The notes: generated by a model not told the origin, from the letters alone. 64,000 nucleotides of DNA from Novosphingobium sp. JCM 18896 (GCF_025938095.1 NZ_JAPCZF010000012.1:1-64000); one strand, 5' to 3'; shown: positions 1-8,514, numbered from the stretch's first letter. Made by a program: numbers and translations.

Positions 1-627
1 GTGATAGCTTTCGGAGAAGTTGTCGGTCGCGAACTTCCAGTTCGTGTCGAGATCGATCTTCATCCAGAACACGCGCACGGCGGTGTCCATCGGATAGTTG
101 CGATAGAGCTCGGGCATCGGCGCGAGATAGTCGAGCAGCTCGGGCGCCTCGTCGTCCATCGTGTACCAGACGAAGCCGCCCCAGGTCGCGCAACGCAGTT
201 CCCTGAGCTTGAGCTTGCCGCAGGGATTGCCCTGCGGAAAATCCTCTGGGTCCTGCGCCGATGAGAGGACGCCGTCCTTGCCCCAGATCCAGCCGTGGTA
301 AGGGCACTGGAAGCGCTCCTGGAAACTGCTGCCCCAGACGAGGCGCTGACCGCGGTGTCCGCAGGCATTGTAGAACGCCTTGATCGAACCGTCTTCCTGC
401 CGGACGCAGAACACGGACTCGTTCATGAAATCGTGGACGACATAGTCGCCCGCATCTTCGAGCTCGGCCGTGCGGCCGGCGACGTGCCAGATGCGGGTCC
501 ACATCTGGTCCCATTCACACTGCATGAAGTCTCGCGAGGTATAACGATCGCCAGTGATGGGATCGCCGCGCAGGTTCGCGGGATCGCGGCCATCGAGCGT
601 CAGCGCATCAAGCTCCTGCCTCGTCAC
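1..627 (-). CDS. Rieske non-heme iron oxygenase, large subunit (3' end outside window)
   Basis: The N-terminal 209 codons of a ring-hydroxylating or demethylating oxygenase alpha subunit are visible; the rest lies beyond base 1. The Rieske [2Fe-2S] motif is present as CGHRGQ followed about 20 residues later by CPYHGW, and the fragment ends in NWKFATDNFSESYH, the start of the catalytic domain with its first iron-ligand region. The start is taken as GTG at 627, preceded by GGAGGC at 631-636. No beta subunit, ferredoxin or reductase gene lies next to it in the window, so electrons must come from elsewhere. Its upstream region holds a 20-bp palindrome and a tetR gene in the same orientation, which suggests local control. 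The substrate cannot be inferred. Confidence 0.93.
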   Translation of the reverse strand, partial: MTRQELDALTLDGRDPANLRGDPITGDRYTSRDFMQCEWDQMWTRIWHVAGRTAELEDAGDYVVHDFMNESVFCVRQEDGSIKAFYNACGHRGQRLVWGSSFQERFQCPYHGWIWGKDGVLSSAQDPEDFPQGNPCGKLKLRELRCATWGGFVWYTMDDEAPELLDYLAPMPELYRNYPMDTAVRVFWMKIDLDTNWKFATDNFSESYH

Positions 628-731
628 AAAGCCTCCTTTCCCTCCCACGGCGACGCCCACGGCATGGGCAGATCGTCTCCGTGCGCGCGGCTGTTCGATC
701 GGGCCGCTTCGTTGAGGGATGGATAGCAAAC

Positions 732-751
732 TAGGTCGGTCGACCAACCTA
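732..751. promoter_or_regulatory. 20-bp palindromic operator upstream of the Rieske gene
   Basis: TAGGTCGGTCGACCAACCTA is an inverted repeat with one mismatched pair around a perfect GGTCGACC core. It lies 105 bp upstream of the Rieske start and just downstream of the tetR stop. Size and symmetry fit a TetR-family operator. The adjacent TetR protein is the likely ligand; this is inference. Confidence 0.6.
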
Positions 752-760
752 TCAAAACGA

Positions 761-1435
761 TCAGGATGGGTTCTGCAGGCTCTCCAGGCCGCGGGCGAAG
801 AAACGCAGAGCCGGCTGCGCGATGTCTTCCAGGCGCCCGACAGAGTGATGGTTCTGGCTGAGGTCGTCGAGGAAGCCGGGATCCTGGACCATGAAGATCA
901 GCGCGGCCTCGATCAGGTAGACGCCCGCCAAGAGGTTCTTTTCGCCGATTTGAGGGCGATGCTTTTTGAGCCGATCGACCAGGATTTCCGAAATGGAGCT
1001 GAGCTTGCCCAGGATCGGCCGCAGTTCCGGTAGACGGTAGGAACTCATGAGGTGCGAGGTCATGATGATGTAGCTGCGCAGCGGATCCTCATCCGTCGAT
1101 ACGGCGTGCAGGAACGGAAGGATGAAGGCCGTGACCATCGCTTCCAGATCGAGTTCACCGGCTGCCTTCTCGTCGGCCTGAGCGAAGCTCGTCGCGATCG
1201 TTTCGCGCAGCAAGCCCAGTTTTCGCTCGAGGGCAGCGTCGAGTATCTCGTGCTTGTTGCCGAAATGATAGTGCACCAGCCCCATGCGCACCCCCGCCTG
1301 CTCGGCAATGTCGCGTAGCGAAGTTCCAAGATAACCGTTGCTGCCGAACAGGACCTCCGAAGCGTCGAGGATCTGATTGCGGGTCGCATCGCCTCTGGCA
1401 GTGGTGCGTTCCCGCGACTTTTTCGCTTCGGCCAT
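761..1435 (-). CDS. TetR/AcrR family transcriptional regulator
   Basis: This 224-residue protein has an N-terminal TetR helix-turn-helix (about residues 15-65, with ILDASEVLFGSNGY, TSLRDIAEQAGV and LVHYHFGNKHEIL) and an all-helical ligand-binding C-terminus. I chose ATG 1435 (MAEAKKSRER). A longer frame back to 1510 exists, but it adds a Cys/Trp-rich N-terminus unlike this family. The gene precedes the Rieske oxygenase gene on the same strand, with a 20-bp palindrome between them, so it probably represses that oxygenase. The inducer is unknown. Confidence 0.9.
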   Translation of the reverse strand: MAEAKKSRERTTARGDATRNQILDASEVLFGSNGYLGTSLRDIAEQAGVRMGLVHYHFGNKHEILDAALERKLGLLRETIATSFAQADEKAAGELDLEAMVTAFILPFLHAVSTDEDPLRSYIIMTSHLMSSYRLPELRPILGKLSSISEILVDRLKKHRPQIGEKNLLAGVYLIEAALIFMVQDPGFLDDLSQNHHSVGRLEDIAQPALRFFARGLESLQNPS

Positions 1436-1735
1436 GTCCCGCCACACATCCAAGGCTGAACATGATGCCCAAGCCACCCCGTGGATGCACGAGTGATCCG
1501 ACGAGCGCAACCGTAGGACCCTAGCGCGGTTCCTAGAAGAAGCGCGCTCATGAACGCAAGGCGGGTTTCAATCCGCGCGTGGGCCAGCGCGATTTTGGCT
1601 GATCTCGGAGTCCATGCGGAACAACGCAATGCTGAGGCAGATCACCGGAAAATGGTATCGCCGCAAGCTCTTCTTCTAGGTGAGGAAACATAATGGTTTC
1701 GACCAGAACTAACCCAGCGCCGGGAGCGGCGGCGT
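1436..1735. other. Intergenic region between TauD-type gene and tetR
   Basis: This 300-bp stretch separates the TauD-type stop codon from the tetR start, both on the minus strand. Short open frames exist on both strands, but none has a credible ribosome-binding site or a recognisable product. No strong terminator or palindrome was seen. Confidence 0.5.
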
Positions 1736-2605
1736 TCAAAAACTGCGTGCAGCCGCAGTCTCGCTACGCTGCAATAGGCGGCGGTGCCGCGCTTTGTCCC
1801 ATCCTCTAGCGCTGTGCACGACACCGCGGTTGTTCCACAGCAGGGTGTCTCCGAGCTCCCACTTATGCTTATAAATGAAGCGTTCGTCCGTCATGAACTC
1901 GTACAGTTCCGCGAGCAGCGCGTCGCTTTCTTCGGACGAAATCCCGGATATCTTGCCATTGGACTTGGGGTGCGCGAGAAACAGCGCGGTCTTGCCACCC
2001 GGTATCGGGCGCGCGAGCGGGTGATGGACTTCCTCGAATTGCTGGGCTTTCCAGTCGGCGGTCTTCTTGTGCTGACTGGGATAGGGGTGTGACATCTCAA
2101 GACCCGCAATGCGTGCCTTCGTCGCGTCGGGCAAGGCTTCGTAGGCCGCAACGGTCGACGCGTACCAAGTGTCTCCGCGTTCGGGCGGTATCTCCAATGC
2201 GTGCAGAATCGTCAGATAGTTCGGCTCGGTCTTGAACGATCCATCGGAATGCCAAGGCTCCCCTGCGTCGCCATAGTTGGCGGCAGCGCTGTCATCTGGA
2301 AGTTTGCTACCATCCATGGCGACATTGCCAAGCCGCAGAAGCATATCGTTGCTGGTGGATGCGAAGGCTCTCTCCACCGGAGGGATGATCGGTCCCAGCG
2401 CTTGCGTAAAGGCGACATGCTGGGGCTCGCTCAGGTGCCCGCCCTTGAAAAGCAAGACGAAGTAGCGGTCCGCGAGATCGAGAATTTCGCGCGCCGTGGC
2501 GTCCGGAATGGGCTTGCTGAAATCGACGCCGCTTACCTCGACCCCGAACAAGTCGTGCAGCGGTCGAACGCGAAGGGTGTTTTCCTGGGCAGCGTTCGTC
2601 GACAT
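1736..2605 (-). CDS. TauD/TfdA family Fe(II)/2-oxoglutarate-dependent dioxygenase
   Basis: This 289-residue enzyme belongs to the alpha-ketoglutarate dioxygenases that hydroxylate, and often thereby cleave, taurine-like sulfonates, aryloxyalkanoates or similar acids. The iron facial triad is visible as H119-x-D121 (WHSDGSF) and H264 (RGVVHSARGW), and R275 should bind 2-oxoglutarate. ATG 2605 is chosen because GGAGAG precedes it; a frame extending to 2653 lacks such a site. The gene lies downstream of the LeuCD-type operon, but a GTCCC-N8-GGGAC element centred 102 bp upstream suggests its own regulated promoter. The TfdA-type fold with a nearby GST and cycloisomerase could point to ether cleavage, but this is not proven. 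Confidence 0.9.
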   Translation of the reverse strand: MSTNAAQENTLRVRPLHDLFGVEVSGVDFSKPIPDATAREILDLADRYFVLLFKGGHLSEPQHVAFTQALGPIIPPVERAFASTSNDMLLRLGNVAMDGSKLPDDSAAANYGDAGEPWHSDGSFKTEPNYLTILHALEIPPERGDTWYASTVAAYEALPDATKARIAGLEMSHPYPSQHKKTADWKAQQFEEVHHPLARPIPGGKTALFLAHPKSNGKISGISSEESDALLAELYEFMTDERFIYKHKWELGDTLLWNNRGVVHSARGWDKARHRRLLQRSETAAARSF

Positions 2606-2698
2606 TGCATTCTCTCCGCATTCAAATGTCGGGTGGTCCGCTCGGCTGCGCATCCACTCCGGTTAAACCCAATGTAGGGCAGATTTGCCTGGGGGACT

Positions 2699-2716
2699 GT
2701 CCCCGCGTTTGGGGAC
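2699..2716. promoter_or_regulatory. GTCCC-N8-GGGAC element A (upstream of TauD-type gene)
   Basis: GTCCCCGCGTTTGGGGAC is an 18-bp inverted repeat with 6-bp arms. It sits between the LeuD-like stop and the TauD-type start, centred 102 bp upstream of the latter. It is nearly identical to the element at 14414-14431 and belongs to a six-member family in this window. Confidence 0.65.
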
Positions 2717-2723
2717 GCGAAAC

Positions 2724-3341
2724 TCACACGAGAAAATCACTGGCCATATCGCGGACCCACGGGCGGGCCGTGCGATCGTGGGCTTCGAACCTTTGGATCG
2801 CCTGCGCTTCGCGAAGCGATCGATCGATCTCGTCGACACCCTTGATGAGGTCGGCCTTTCGAGCCGTATCGATCTCGAAATGCTCGGTCACGCCATCGGC
2901 ACTGGCAATGGTCTGATTGACCAGGCTGACGGTCATTTGCGAGGTCGGCGGCGCGGCAGCGAGCCCCATCAGACGCTCGACAGATCGAAGTGGAAGCCTG
3001 ATGGGCAGAATGCCGTTCTTGAAACAGTTGTTGTAGAATATGTCGGCTATGCTTGGCGCTATCACGCAGCGAATGCCGAGGTCCAGCAAGGCCCAGGGCG
3101 CGTGCTCCCTGCTCGACCCGCAGCCGAAATTATCTCCAGCCACGAGAATGCTGGCACCGGCATAGGCAGGGTCGTCGAGCAGATTGCCCGGCCGTGATCG
3201 CAATGCTTCAAAGGCTCCGGACGCCAGTCCCTTGCGGGTAATCGTCTTGAGGTATTTTGCCGGGATGATCATGTCCGTATCGACATTGTCGATGCGCAGC
3301 GGAATTGCCTGCCCAGCAATGTCGCGAACGGGTTCCATCAT
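2724..3341 (-). CDS. leuD: 3-isopropylmalate dehydratase small subunit-like (LeuD family)
   Basis: This 205-residue protein is the swivelling-domain partner of the LeuC-like subunit encoded two genes upstream. The substrate-recognition loop NFGCGSSREHAPWAL is at residues 71-85. Its ATG overlaps the stop of the metallo-hydrolase gene (ATGA at 3338-3341), so the two are translationally coupled. The leuC and leuD genes are separated by a hydrolase gene, and the operon has cycloisomerase, CoA-transferase and HMG-CoA-lyase-like genes but no leuA or leuB. I therefore infer a catabolic aconitase-type hydratase or isomerase acting on a hydroxy-di- or tricarboxylate, not leucine synthesis. The true substrate is unknown. 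Confidence 0.9.
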   Translation of the reverse strand: MMEPVRDIAGQAIPLRIDNVDTDMIIPAKYLKTITRKGLASGAFEALRSRPGNLLDDPAYAGASILVAGDNFGCGSSREHAPWALLDLGIRCVIAPSIADIFYNNCFKNGILPIRLPLRSVERLMGLAAAPPTSQMTVSLVNQTIASADGVTEHFEIDTARKADLIKGVDEIDRSLREAQAIQRFEAHDRTARPWVRDMASDFLV

Positions 3342-4162
3342 TCTTTTCCTTCTGGGAACACTGGCAGCTTGCCCACGTCGTCGGGATCGTGCTGGATGAT
3401 GACATTGGCCCGAAGGGCTTGAGCGATCCTGCGATACCGGTCCATCGAAGCGAGCGATGCAGCCCGGTCGACATTGACCGATGGGACCTCGTTGGCATCA
3501 AGGTTGCCGTGGAAGTGGGCGACGTCTCCGGAAAGCAACACCGGCCCACTCGCGAGGCGAATGAGCAAACCATGATGGCCGGACGTGTGCCCCGGCAGGT
3601 TCAGCATGGTGACGCTACCGTCGCCGTAGACATCCTCGTCCGCCTGAACGGCCCTTACGCTCGCACCCGATTGAAACCAGTGCGCAAGCGGACGACCGAC
3701 CGCCTCACTAGCGCGCGCAACCGCCAGATCCTGCTGGCCGATCAGGAGGGTAGCGGAGGGGAAGTTCCCGGCCTGGCCGACATGGTCGTAGTGGTAGTGG
3801 CTTATTCCCACGAAGGCGACCTGCTCTGGCTTGATACCGAGGCGCCTCAACTGTTCGACGATCGTTTTGCGCGCCTGGGTGGGGCGAGGTTGGTTGGCGT
3901 CTGCCGACGCGACGAGGTCACGCGAAAAACCCGTGTCCCACAAAAGGTACGATCCGCCTTTCTTGATCAGGTAGCAGCTGACCACGAGCTCGCGGGACTG
4001 GCCTGGATATCGATAGCTGTCCGACAAACGGTCGAGAACCGGCACGAAGATCGTTCCGCAATCGAGCCGCCATAGCCGGTCAGCATGGCCGGGCTCCGCC
4101 CGGGGGGCGGCCGCCGACGAGACGAGGGCGATCATGGTCAAGCCAAGCAGTCTCAGCTTCAT
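3338..4162 (-). CDS. Exported metallo-beta-lactamase-fold hydrolase (lactonase-like)
   Basis: This 274-residue protein has the zinc motif HYHYDH at residues 122-127 and downstream metal ligands in LPGHTSGHHG and GDVAHFHG. This pattern is found in lactonases such as N-acyl-homoserine lactonases and in glyoxalase II. ATG 4162 overlaps the LeuC-like stop (ATGA at 4159-4162) and gives a signal peptide (MKLRLLGLTMIALVSSAAA), so the mature enzyme is probably periplasmic. The longer frame to 4360 would bury this signal and lies wholly within leuC. Encoded between LeuC- and LeuD-like genes and downstream of a muconate-cycloisomerase-type gene, it may open a lactone. Export of one step in an otherwise cytoplasmic pathway is odd. 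Confidence 0.88.
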   Translation of the reverse strand: MKLRLLGLTMIALVSSAAAPRAEPGHADRLWRLDCGTIFVPVLDRLSDSYRYPGQSRELVVSCYLIKKGGSYLLWDTGFSRDLVASADANQPRPTQARKTIVEQLRRLGIKPEQVAFVGISHYHYDHVGQAGNFPSATLLIGQQDLAVARASEAVGRPLAHWFQSGASVRAVQADEDVYGDGSVTMLNLPGHTSGHHGLLIRLASGPVLLSGDVAHFHGNLDANEVPSVNVDRAASLASMDRYRRIAQALRANVIIQHDPDDVGKLPVFPEGKE

Positions 4163-5586
4163 CGAGCGATTTCCCTCACGTCCACGAGCTCCCCCGCAAT
4201 TGCCGCCGCCGCCGCCATCGCTGGCGCCACCAGGTGCGTGCGCGAACCGGGGCCCTGTCTGCCGGCAAAATTGCGATTGGAAGTCGATGCGCATCGTTGA
4301 CCAGGCGGCACCTGGTCCGGGTTCATTCCCAGACACATCGAACAACCTGGCTCGCGCCATTCAAACCCCGCCTCGAGGAAAATCCTGTCCAGGCCCTCGG
4401 CCTCAGCAGCCCCTTTCACTTCGCCGGAGCCAGGGACAACGAGACCGCGGACACCCGCAGCGACGCGGCGGCCGCGGATCACCTCAGCAGCGGCTCGCAA
4501 GTCCTCGATCCTTCCGTTCGTGCAGCTTCCGATGAAAACGATATCGACGGGCAAGCCTTTGATCGGACGCCCTGGTTCCAATCCCATGTAGTCGAGCATC
4601 GCCATGACCGCCTTGCGCTTGGCAGTGTCCTCGATCACCGCGGGATCGGGAATGAGCCCATCTATGGTCGTCACCGCCTCCGGGCTCGTCCCCCAGGTCA
4701 CCATTGGCGCGACGTCGCGCCCATCGATGATCAAGGTTTTGTCAAAGGTGGCGCCCTTGTCGGAACGCAGTGTTTCCCACTGCGCCACCGCGGCCTCGAA
4801 AGCCTCCCCCTTGGGCGCGTGGGGGCAGTTCCGCAGCCAGGCGTAGACCGTCTCGTCGGGGGCGATCATCCCGGCTCGGGCACCCGCCTCGATCGACATG
4901 TTGCAGAGTGTCATCCGCCCTGCCATTTCGAGAGCAGTCACGGCCTCGCCAGCATATTCGATGACATGGCCCGTGGCTCCGGCCGTGCCGATCTTCCCAA
5001 TGATATGCAGGATCAGGTCCTTGGGAGTGATCCCTGCGCCGAGCCTGTTGTTGACTTTAATCAACATGGACTTCGGCTTTTGTTGAACGAGGGTCTGCGT
5101 GGCCAACACGTGTTCCACCTCCGACGATCCAATGCCGAAAGCCAGTGCGCCGAAGGCACCGTGTGTCGAGGTATGACTGTCGCCGCACACGATGGTCATC
5201 CCGGGCAAAGTCAAGCCAAGTTCGGGCCCCACGACATGCACGATGCCCTGCTGCCGGCTGACCAGCGGAATATAGGGAACGCCGAATTCCTCGACATTGC
5301 GCTCGAGAGTCTGAACCTGCAGGCGACTGTCGATATCAGCGATTGCGGCGACACCGCCACTCCGATCGCCGGTCGGAACGTTGTGATCGGCAACGGCGAT
5401 CGTCGCACCCGGACGCCGCACTGACCGCCCGGCGAGGCGCAAACCTTCGAATGCCTGGGGACTGGTAACCTCGTTGACGAGATGGCGGTCGATGTAGACC
5501 AGGACCGCGCCTTCTCCGATGTCGCCGACGACGTGCGCGTCCCAGATCTTCTCGAAGAGAAGCCGCGGATGGCGTGCCGCGTTCAC
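4159..5586 (-). CDS. leuC: 3-isopropylmalate dehydratase large subunit-like (LeuC family)
   Basis: This full-length 475-residue aconitase-superfamily subunit has [4Fe-4S] ligands at C355 (GSCTNGR), C415 and C418 (PGCSMCLGMN), plus the active-site motifs VADHNVPT and CGDSHTSTHGAFG. It should pair with the LeuD-like protein to dehydrate and rehydrate a hydroxyacid. The start is GTG 5586, inside the stop of the HMG-CoA-lyase-like gene (GTGA, 5583-5586). The absence of leuA and leuB and its place in a degradative operon argue for a catabolic paralogue, for example one acting on citramalate-, isopropylmalate- or homoaconitate-like acids. Confidence 0.93.
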   Translation of the reverse strand: MNAARHPRLLFEKIWDAHVVGDIGEGAVLVYIDRHLVNEVTSPQAFEGLRLAGRSVRRPGATIAVADHNVPTGDRSGGVAAIADIDSRLQVQTLERNVEEFGVPYIPLVSRQQGIVHVVGPELGLTLPGMTIVCGDSHTSTHGAFGALAFGIGSSEVEHVLATQTLVQQKPKSMLIKVNNRLGAGITPKDLILHIIGKIGTAGATGHVIEYAGEAVTALEMAGRMTLCNMSIEAGARAGMIAPDETVYAWLRNCPHAPKGEAFEAAVAQWETLRSDKGATFDKTLIIDGRDVAPMVTWGTSPEAVTTIDGLIPDPAVIEDTAKRKAVMAMLDYMGLEPGRPIKGLPVDIVFIGSCTNGRIEDLRAAAEVIRGRRVAAGVRGLVVPGSGEVKGAAEAEGLDRIFLEAGFEWREPGCSMCLGMNPDQVPPGQRCASTSNRNFAGRQGPGSRTHLVAPAMAAAAAIAGELVDVREIAR

Positions 5587-6506
5587 TGGGCAACGGCGAG
5601 GCAGGCCCTCGCCTCCATAGCTTGCCGCACCCGACCACCGACTTGTGCGCCGGGAAGATCGGCAACGTTTCGTGCTACCGCAAGCAATCGATCAAGTTCG
5701 ATGCCGGTATCCGCGCCCATGCGCGAGAACATCCAGACGAGGTCCTCGGTGGCGACGTTACCGGTCGCGCCTGGGGCAAACGGACACCCGCCCAGCCCCG
5801 CGATCGCGGCATCGAAAACACGGACGCCGGCATCCCAGGCAGCGAGCGCATTTGCTGCGCCTAAGCCAAACGTGTCATGCCCATGGAAGGCCCAGGCTGA
5901 GACTTCCGGAAAGCGGGCCTGGGCGCTTGCGAATAGGCTGCGAACGTGTCGGGGATCCGCCCGGCCTGTCGTATCGCAAAGCGCGACCTCAACGTCGGTC
6001 GTGGCAGCAAGGAGAATTTCGAGAAGTCCAAGCACCGCTTCTTCGCCAATGCAGCCGACGTGAGGGCAATCGAACGACGTCGCAAGATTGAGGCGGATGC
6101 GGATGTCCGGGGATGCTGCAGCAATGATCGCCGCATAGTCGGCTGCGGATTCCAGCGGGGTTCGCCGGACATTGCCTATATTGTGCCTCTCGCTGACCGA
6201 AAGAACGGCGCTGAGATGGCGCGCGCCGGCCGCCAGCGCTCGTTCCGCATGACGCAGGGTTGGCACGAGTACCTGCGAATCCAGGTCATGCAGGGTCGCC
6301 GCGGCGGAAACGACGTCTTCCGCATCCGCGAGTTGCGGCAGCGCGCTTGGGCTGACGAAAGACGTGATCTCCATCCGGCGCAGACCGGCGTCGTGCAGGC
6401 GGCCGATCAATGCAATTTTGGTCGCCGTAGGAATAAACGGACCGATCGACTGAAAGCCGTCGCGGGGGCCCACCTCGACGATCGTCACGGGACTGCTTTT
6501 GCTCAT
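5583..6506 (-). CDS. Hydroxymethylglutaryl-CoA lyase-like aldolase
   Basis: This 307-residue TIM-barrel enzyme belongs to the HMG-CoA lyase/DRE-TIM family, which cleaves 3-hydroxy-3-methyl-acyl-CoAs to acetyl-CoA plus a keto product. Catalytic features are R15-D16 in VGPRDGFQ, TSFVSPSALPQLAD, metal-binding H208 and H210 in HGHDTFGLGAAN, and the G-loop cysteine C241 in GGCPFAPGATGN. It overlaps the CoA-transferase gene upstream and the LeuC-like gene downstream by 4 nt each. With the CoA-transferase it would form an activate-then-cleave pair, so the natural substrate may be a citramalyl-CoA-like or related branched hydroxyacyl-CoA rather than HMG-CoA. That assignment is inference. Confidence 0.92.
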   Translation of the reverse strand: MSKSSPVTIVEVGPRDGFQSIGPFIPTATKIALIGRLHDAGLRRMEITSFVSPSALPQLADAEDVVSAAATLHDLDSQVLVPTLRHAERALAAGARHLSAVLSVSERHNIGNVRRTPLESAADYAAIIAAASPDIRIRLNLATSFDCPHVGCIGEEAVLGLLEILLAATTDVEVALCDTTGRADPRHVRSLFASAQARFPEVSAWAFHGHDTFGLGAANALAAWDAGVRVFDAAIAGLGGCPFAPGATGNVATEDLVWMFSRMGADTGIELDRLLAVARNVADLPGAQVGGRVRQAMEARACLAVAQ

Positions 6507-7729
6507 ATCACCCCCTCGCGCTCGAGGGCTTCGATCGCGGGCGGGTCCAGCCCCAGCAGCTCGATCAAGACCTCGTGGTTGTGTTCACCGATGTCGGGCC
6601 CCGTCCATCGTACGGTACCAGGGGATTCGGGCACGTGCGGAACCATCCCAGCCTGCAATACCGTCCCGAAGTGCTTGTCGGGCACCTCGCGCACCATGCC
6701 GCGGGCGAGATATTGCGGGTCTGCGGCGCAATCCGACGCGGTGTACGCCTTCGAATTGGGAATATCATTCTCGTCGAGCAGCGTGGTAAGAACCTCTGCG
6801 TCATAGCGACGGCTCCATTCACCGATGAGCGTGTCCAGTCGGGCGGCATTCGCCACACGTTCGGGATTGCTCGCATAGCCTGGCGCACCGATCAGCTCTG
6901 GACGCCCGATCAGGGTCATCAACCTGGCGAAGAGCGGTTCCGAGTTCGCCGCGATCAGGACCCATTGCCTGTCGGCGGTCGGATAGGCGTTGCTTGGCGC
7001 TGCAGTTGCGATACCGCCCCCGGTCGGCTGCTTGATCGCGCCGAGCGCTCCATACTCAGGCAGCATGCCCTCCATCATGCTCAACACGCTCTCTGTAAGG
7101 GCGACGTCAATGGTCCGCGCAATTGCGTCGCCCTTCACGCGATCGCGTTGCCAGAGCGCCGCCATCACGCCGAACGCCGCGTAGAGACCCGCGATGGAAT
7201 CGCCGATGCTGATACCGACACGCACCGGCGGAAGCTCGAATGTGCCGGGCGGATGGTTGGTGAGGTGGCGCAGCCCGCCGATTGCCTCGCCGATGACACC
7301 AAAGGCAGCCCGATCGGCGCCCGGACCATCCTGCCCATAGCCCGAAATGTGAGCGACGATGAGGCCGGGACAAGCCTTACGAAGGATTTCCGGCCCCAAT
7401 CCTAATCTTTCAAGCTGGCCTGGCCGAAAATTCTCGACGAGCACATCGCATTCCGCAACCAGCGCCAGGACGAGATCACGTCCCTTCGCGCTCTTCAGGT
7501 CGATAGTGACACAGCGCTTGTTGCGACCATGCATGGACCACCAGAGTGATCGACCATCGAGCATAGCCCCCCATTGCCGCGCTGGATCTCCTGCGCGCGG
7601 TTCGACCTTGATGATATCCGCTCCCAGATCGCCGAGCAAACGCGTGCAAAATGGCGCCGCGACGAAATGGCCGATCTCCAGGACACGAAGACCGGAAAGC
7701 AGAGGTCCCGGACTTGATTGCGCGTTCAT
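6503..7729 (-). CDS. Class III CoA-transferase (CaiB/BaiF family)
   Basis: This 408-residue family III CoA-transferase moves CoA between carboxylic acids through an aspartyl-CoA thioester. The likely catalytic Asp is D177 in GISIGDSIAG, and the N-terminal motif LRVLEIGHFVAAPFCTRLLGDLGAD is typical. Its ATG overlaps the GST stop (ATGA, 7726-7729) and its stop overlaps the lyase start. In context it probably activates the acid made by the LeuCD-like enzyme so that the lyase can cleave it, with a donor such as succinyl-CoA. Racemase members of the same family cannot be excluded. Confidence 0.92.
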   Translation of the reverse strand: MNAQSSPGPLLSGLRVLEIGHFVAAPFCTRLLGDLGADIIKVEPRAGDPARQWGAMLDGRSLWWSMHGRNKRCVTIDLKSAKGRDLVLALVAECDVLVENFRPGQLERLGLGPEILRKACPGLIVAHISGYGQDGPGADRAAFGVIGEAIGGLRHLTNHPPGTFELPPVRVGISIGDSIAGLYAAFGVMAALWQRDRVKGDAIARTIDVALTESVLSMMEGMLPEYGALGAIKQPTGGGIATAAPSNAYPTADRQWVLIAANSEPLFARLMTLIGRPELIGAPGYASNPERVANAARLDTLIGEWSRRYDAEVLTTLLDENDIPNSKAYTASDCAADPQYLARGMVREVPDKHFGTVLQAGMVPHVPESPGTVRWTGPDIGEHNHEVLIELLGLDPPAIEALEREGVI

Positions 7730-8514
7730 TGATTTTCCTGTGATTTTGGCCCGGCCGAAGTGTCGACCGAGGTCGAAATCTCATTGCCGGAATTGAGAAA
7801 TGCGGGATTTTCGCCGGCCCTCGGCGAGAACATGTGGTTCCACTCCCCGGAGGTGAGATCGACGCGGGCCCGAGAATACTTCTCCGGCATCGCTCGCTCG
7901 GCGGTTCGGCCTCGCTGGACTGCCGGGCGCTGGCCGATCGCGAGCAACCAACGTCCGGTATGGGGGTAGGCTGTCATGTCGAAACCCATGTCGGCCGCGG
8001 CCGCCCGGCTTGGCCAGATGGCTATGTCGGCGATCGAGTATTCCTCGCCGCCGATGAACTCGCTTTTCGCCAGTCTTCGCTCAAGGACCGCAAGGAGCCT
8101 CGCCTGCTCCCGAGAATAACGTTCGATGGCATAGTCGATATGCACGGGGGCATAGCGGATGAAATGACTGGCTTGCCCCGACATCGGACCAAGACAGGCC
8201 GCCTGCCAGATCAGCCATTGCAACGCATCGCTCCGAGCTCGCGGCGACTTTGGCAGAAGCTTGCCGGTCTTCTCCGCAAGATACTGAAGAATGGCCGCAG
8301 ATTCGAAGACCGCGTGTGGTGCGCCGCCGAAGGACGGTTCATGATCGACAATGGCCGGCAGCTTGTGATTGGGGTTGATCGCGCCCAATTCGGACGAATG
8401 TTGATCCCCGGCGAAGATATCATAGGCGATCAGACGGTGAGAAAGACCCAGTTCCTCAAGCGCGATCGTGATCTTCTGGCCGTTGGGCGTGGGAGAGAAA
8501 TGAAGATCGATCAT
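7726..8514 (-). CDS. Glutathione S-transferase family protein with C-terminal tail
   Basis: This 262-residue protein has a thioredoxin-like N-terminal GST domain (FSPTPNGQKITIALEE, NPNHKLPAIVD) and a helical C-terminal domain (YSIADIAIWP). The most similar bacterial groups are the YfcG/Nu-type disulfide reductases and dehalogenating or ether-cleaving GSTs. After the usual GST end it carries about 45 extra residues starting near LTSGEWNHMF. A paralogue at 57318-58037 ends with a matching LTSEQWSRLF. It lies between the cycloisomerase gene, 60 bp away, and the CoA-transferase gene, with which it overlaps. It may use glutathione in isomerisation, thiolysis or protection from electrophiles; the specific role is unknown. 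Confidence 0.88.
   Translation of the reverse strand: MIDLHFSPTPNGQKITIALEELGLSHRLIAYDIFAGDQHSSELGAINPNHKLPAIVDHEPSFGGAPHAVFESAAILQYLAEKTGKLLPKSPRARSDALQWLIWQAACLGPMSGQASHFIRYAPVHIDYAIERYSREQARLLAVLERRLAKSEFIGGEEYSIADIAIWPSRAAAADMGFDMTAYPHTGRWLLAIGQRPAVQRGRTAERAMPEKYSRARVDLTSGEWNHMFSPRAGENPAFLNSGNEISTSVDTSAGPKSQENQ

Noticed and set aside
1548..1739. 63-codon minus-strand frame after the TauD-type gene
   Set aside because: Starts with TTG inside the TauD stop, has no ribosome-binding site and no recognisable product; probably chance.
2724..5586. LeuC and LeuD as leucine-biosynthesis genes
   Set aside because: Gene order is split by a hydrolase gene and coupled to CoA-transferase, HMG-CoA-lyase-like and cycloisomerase genes, with no leuA or leuB; a catabolic paralogue is more likely.
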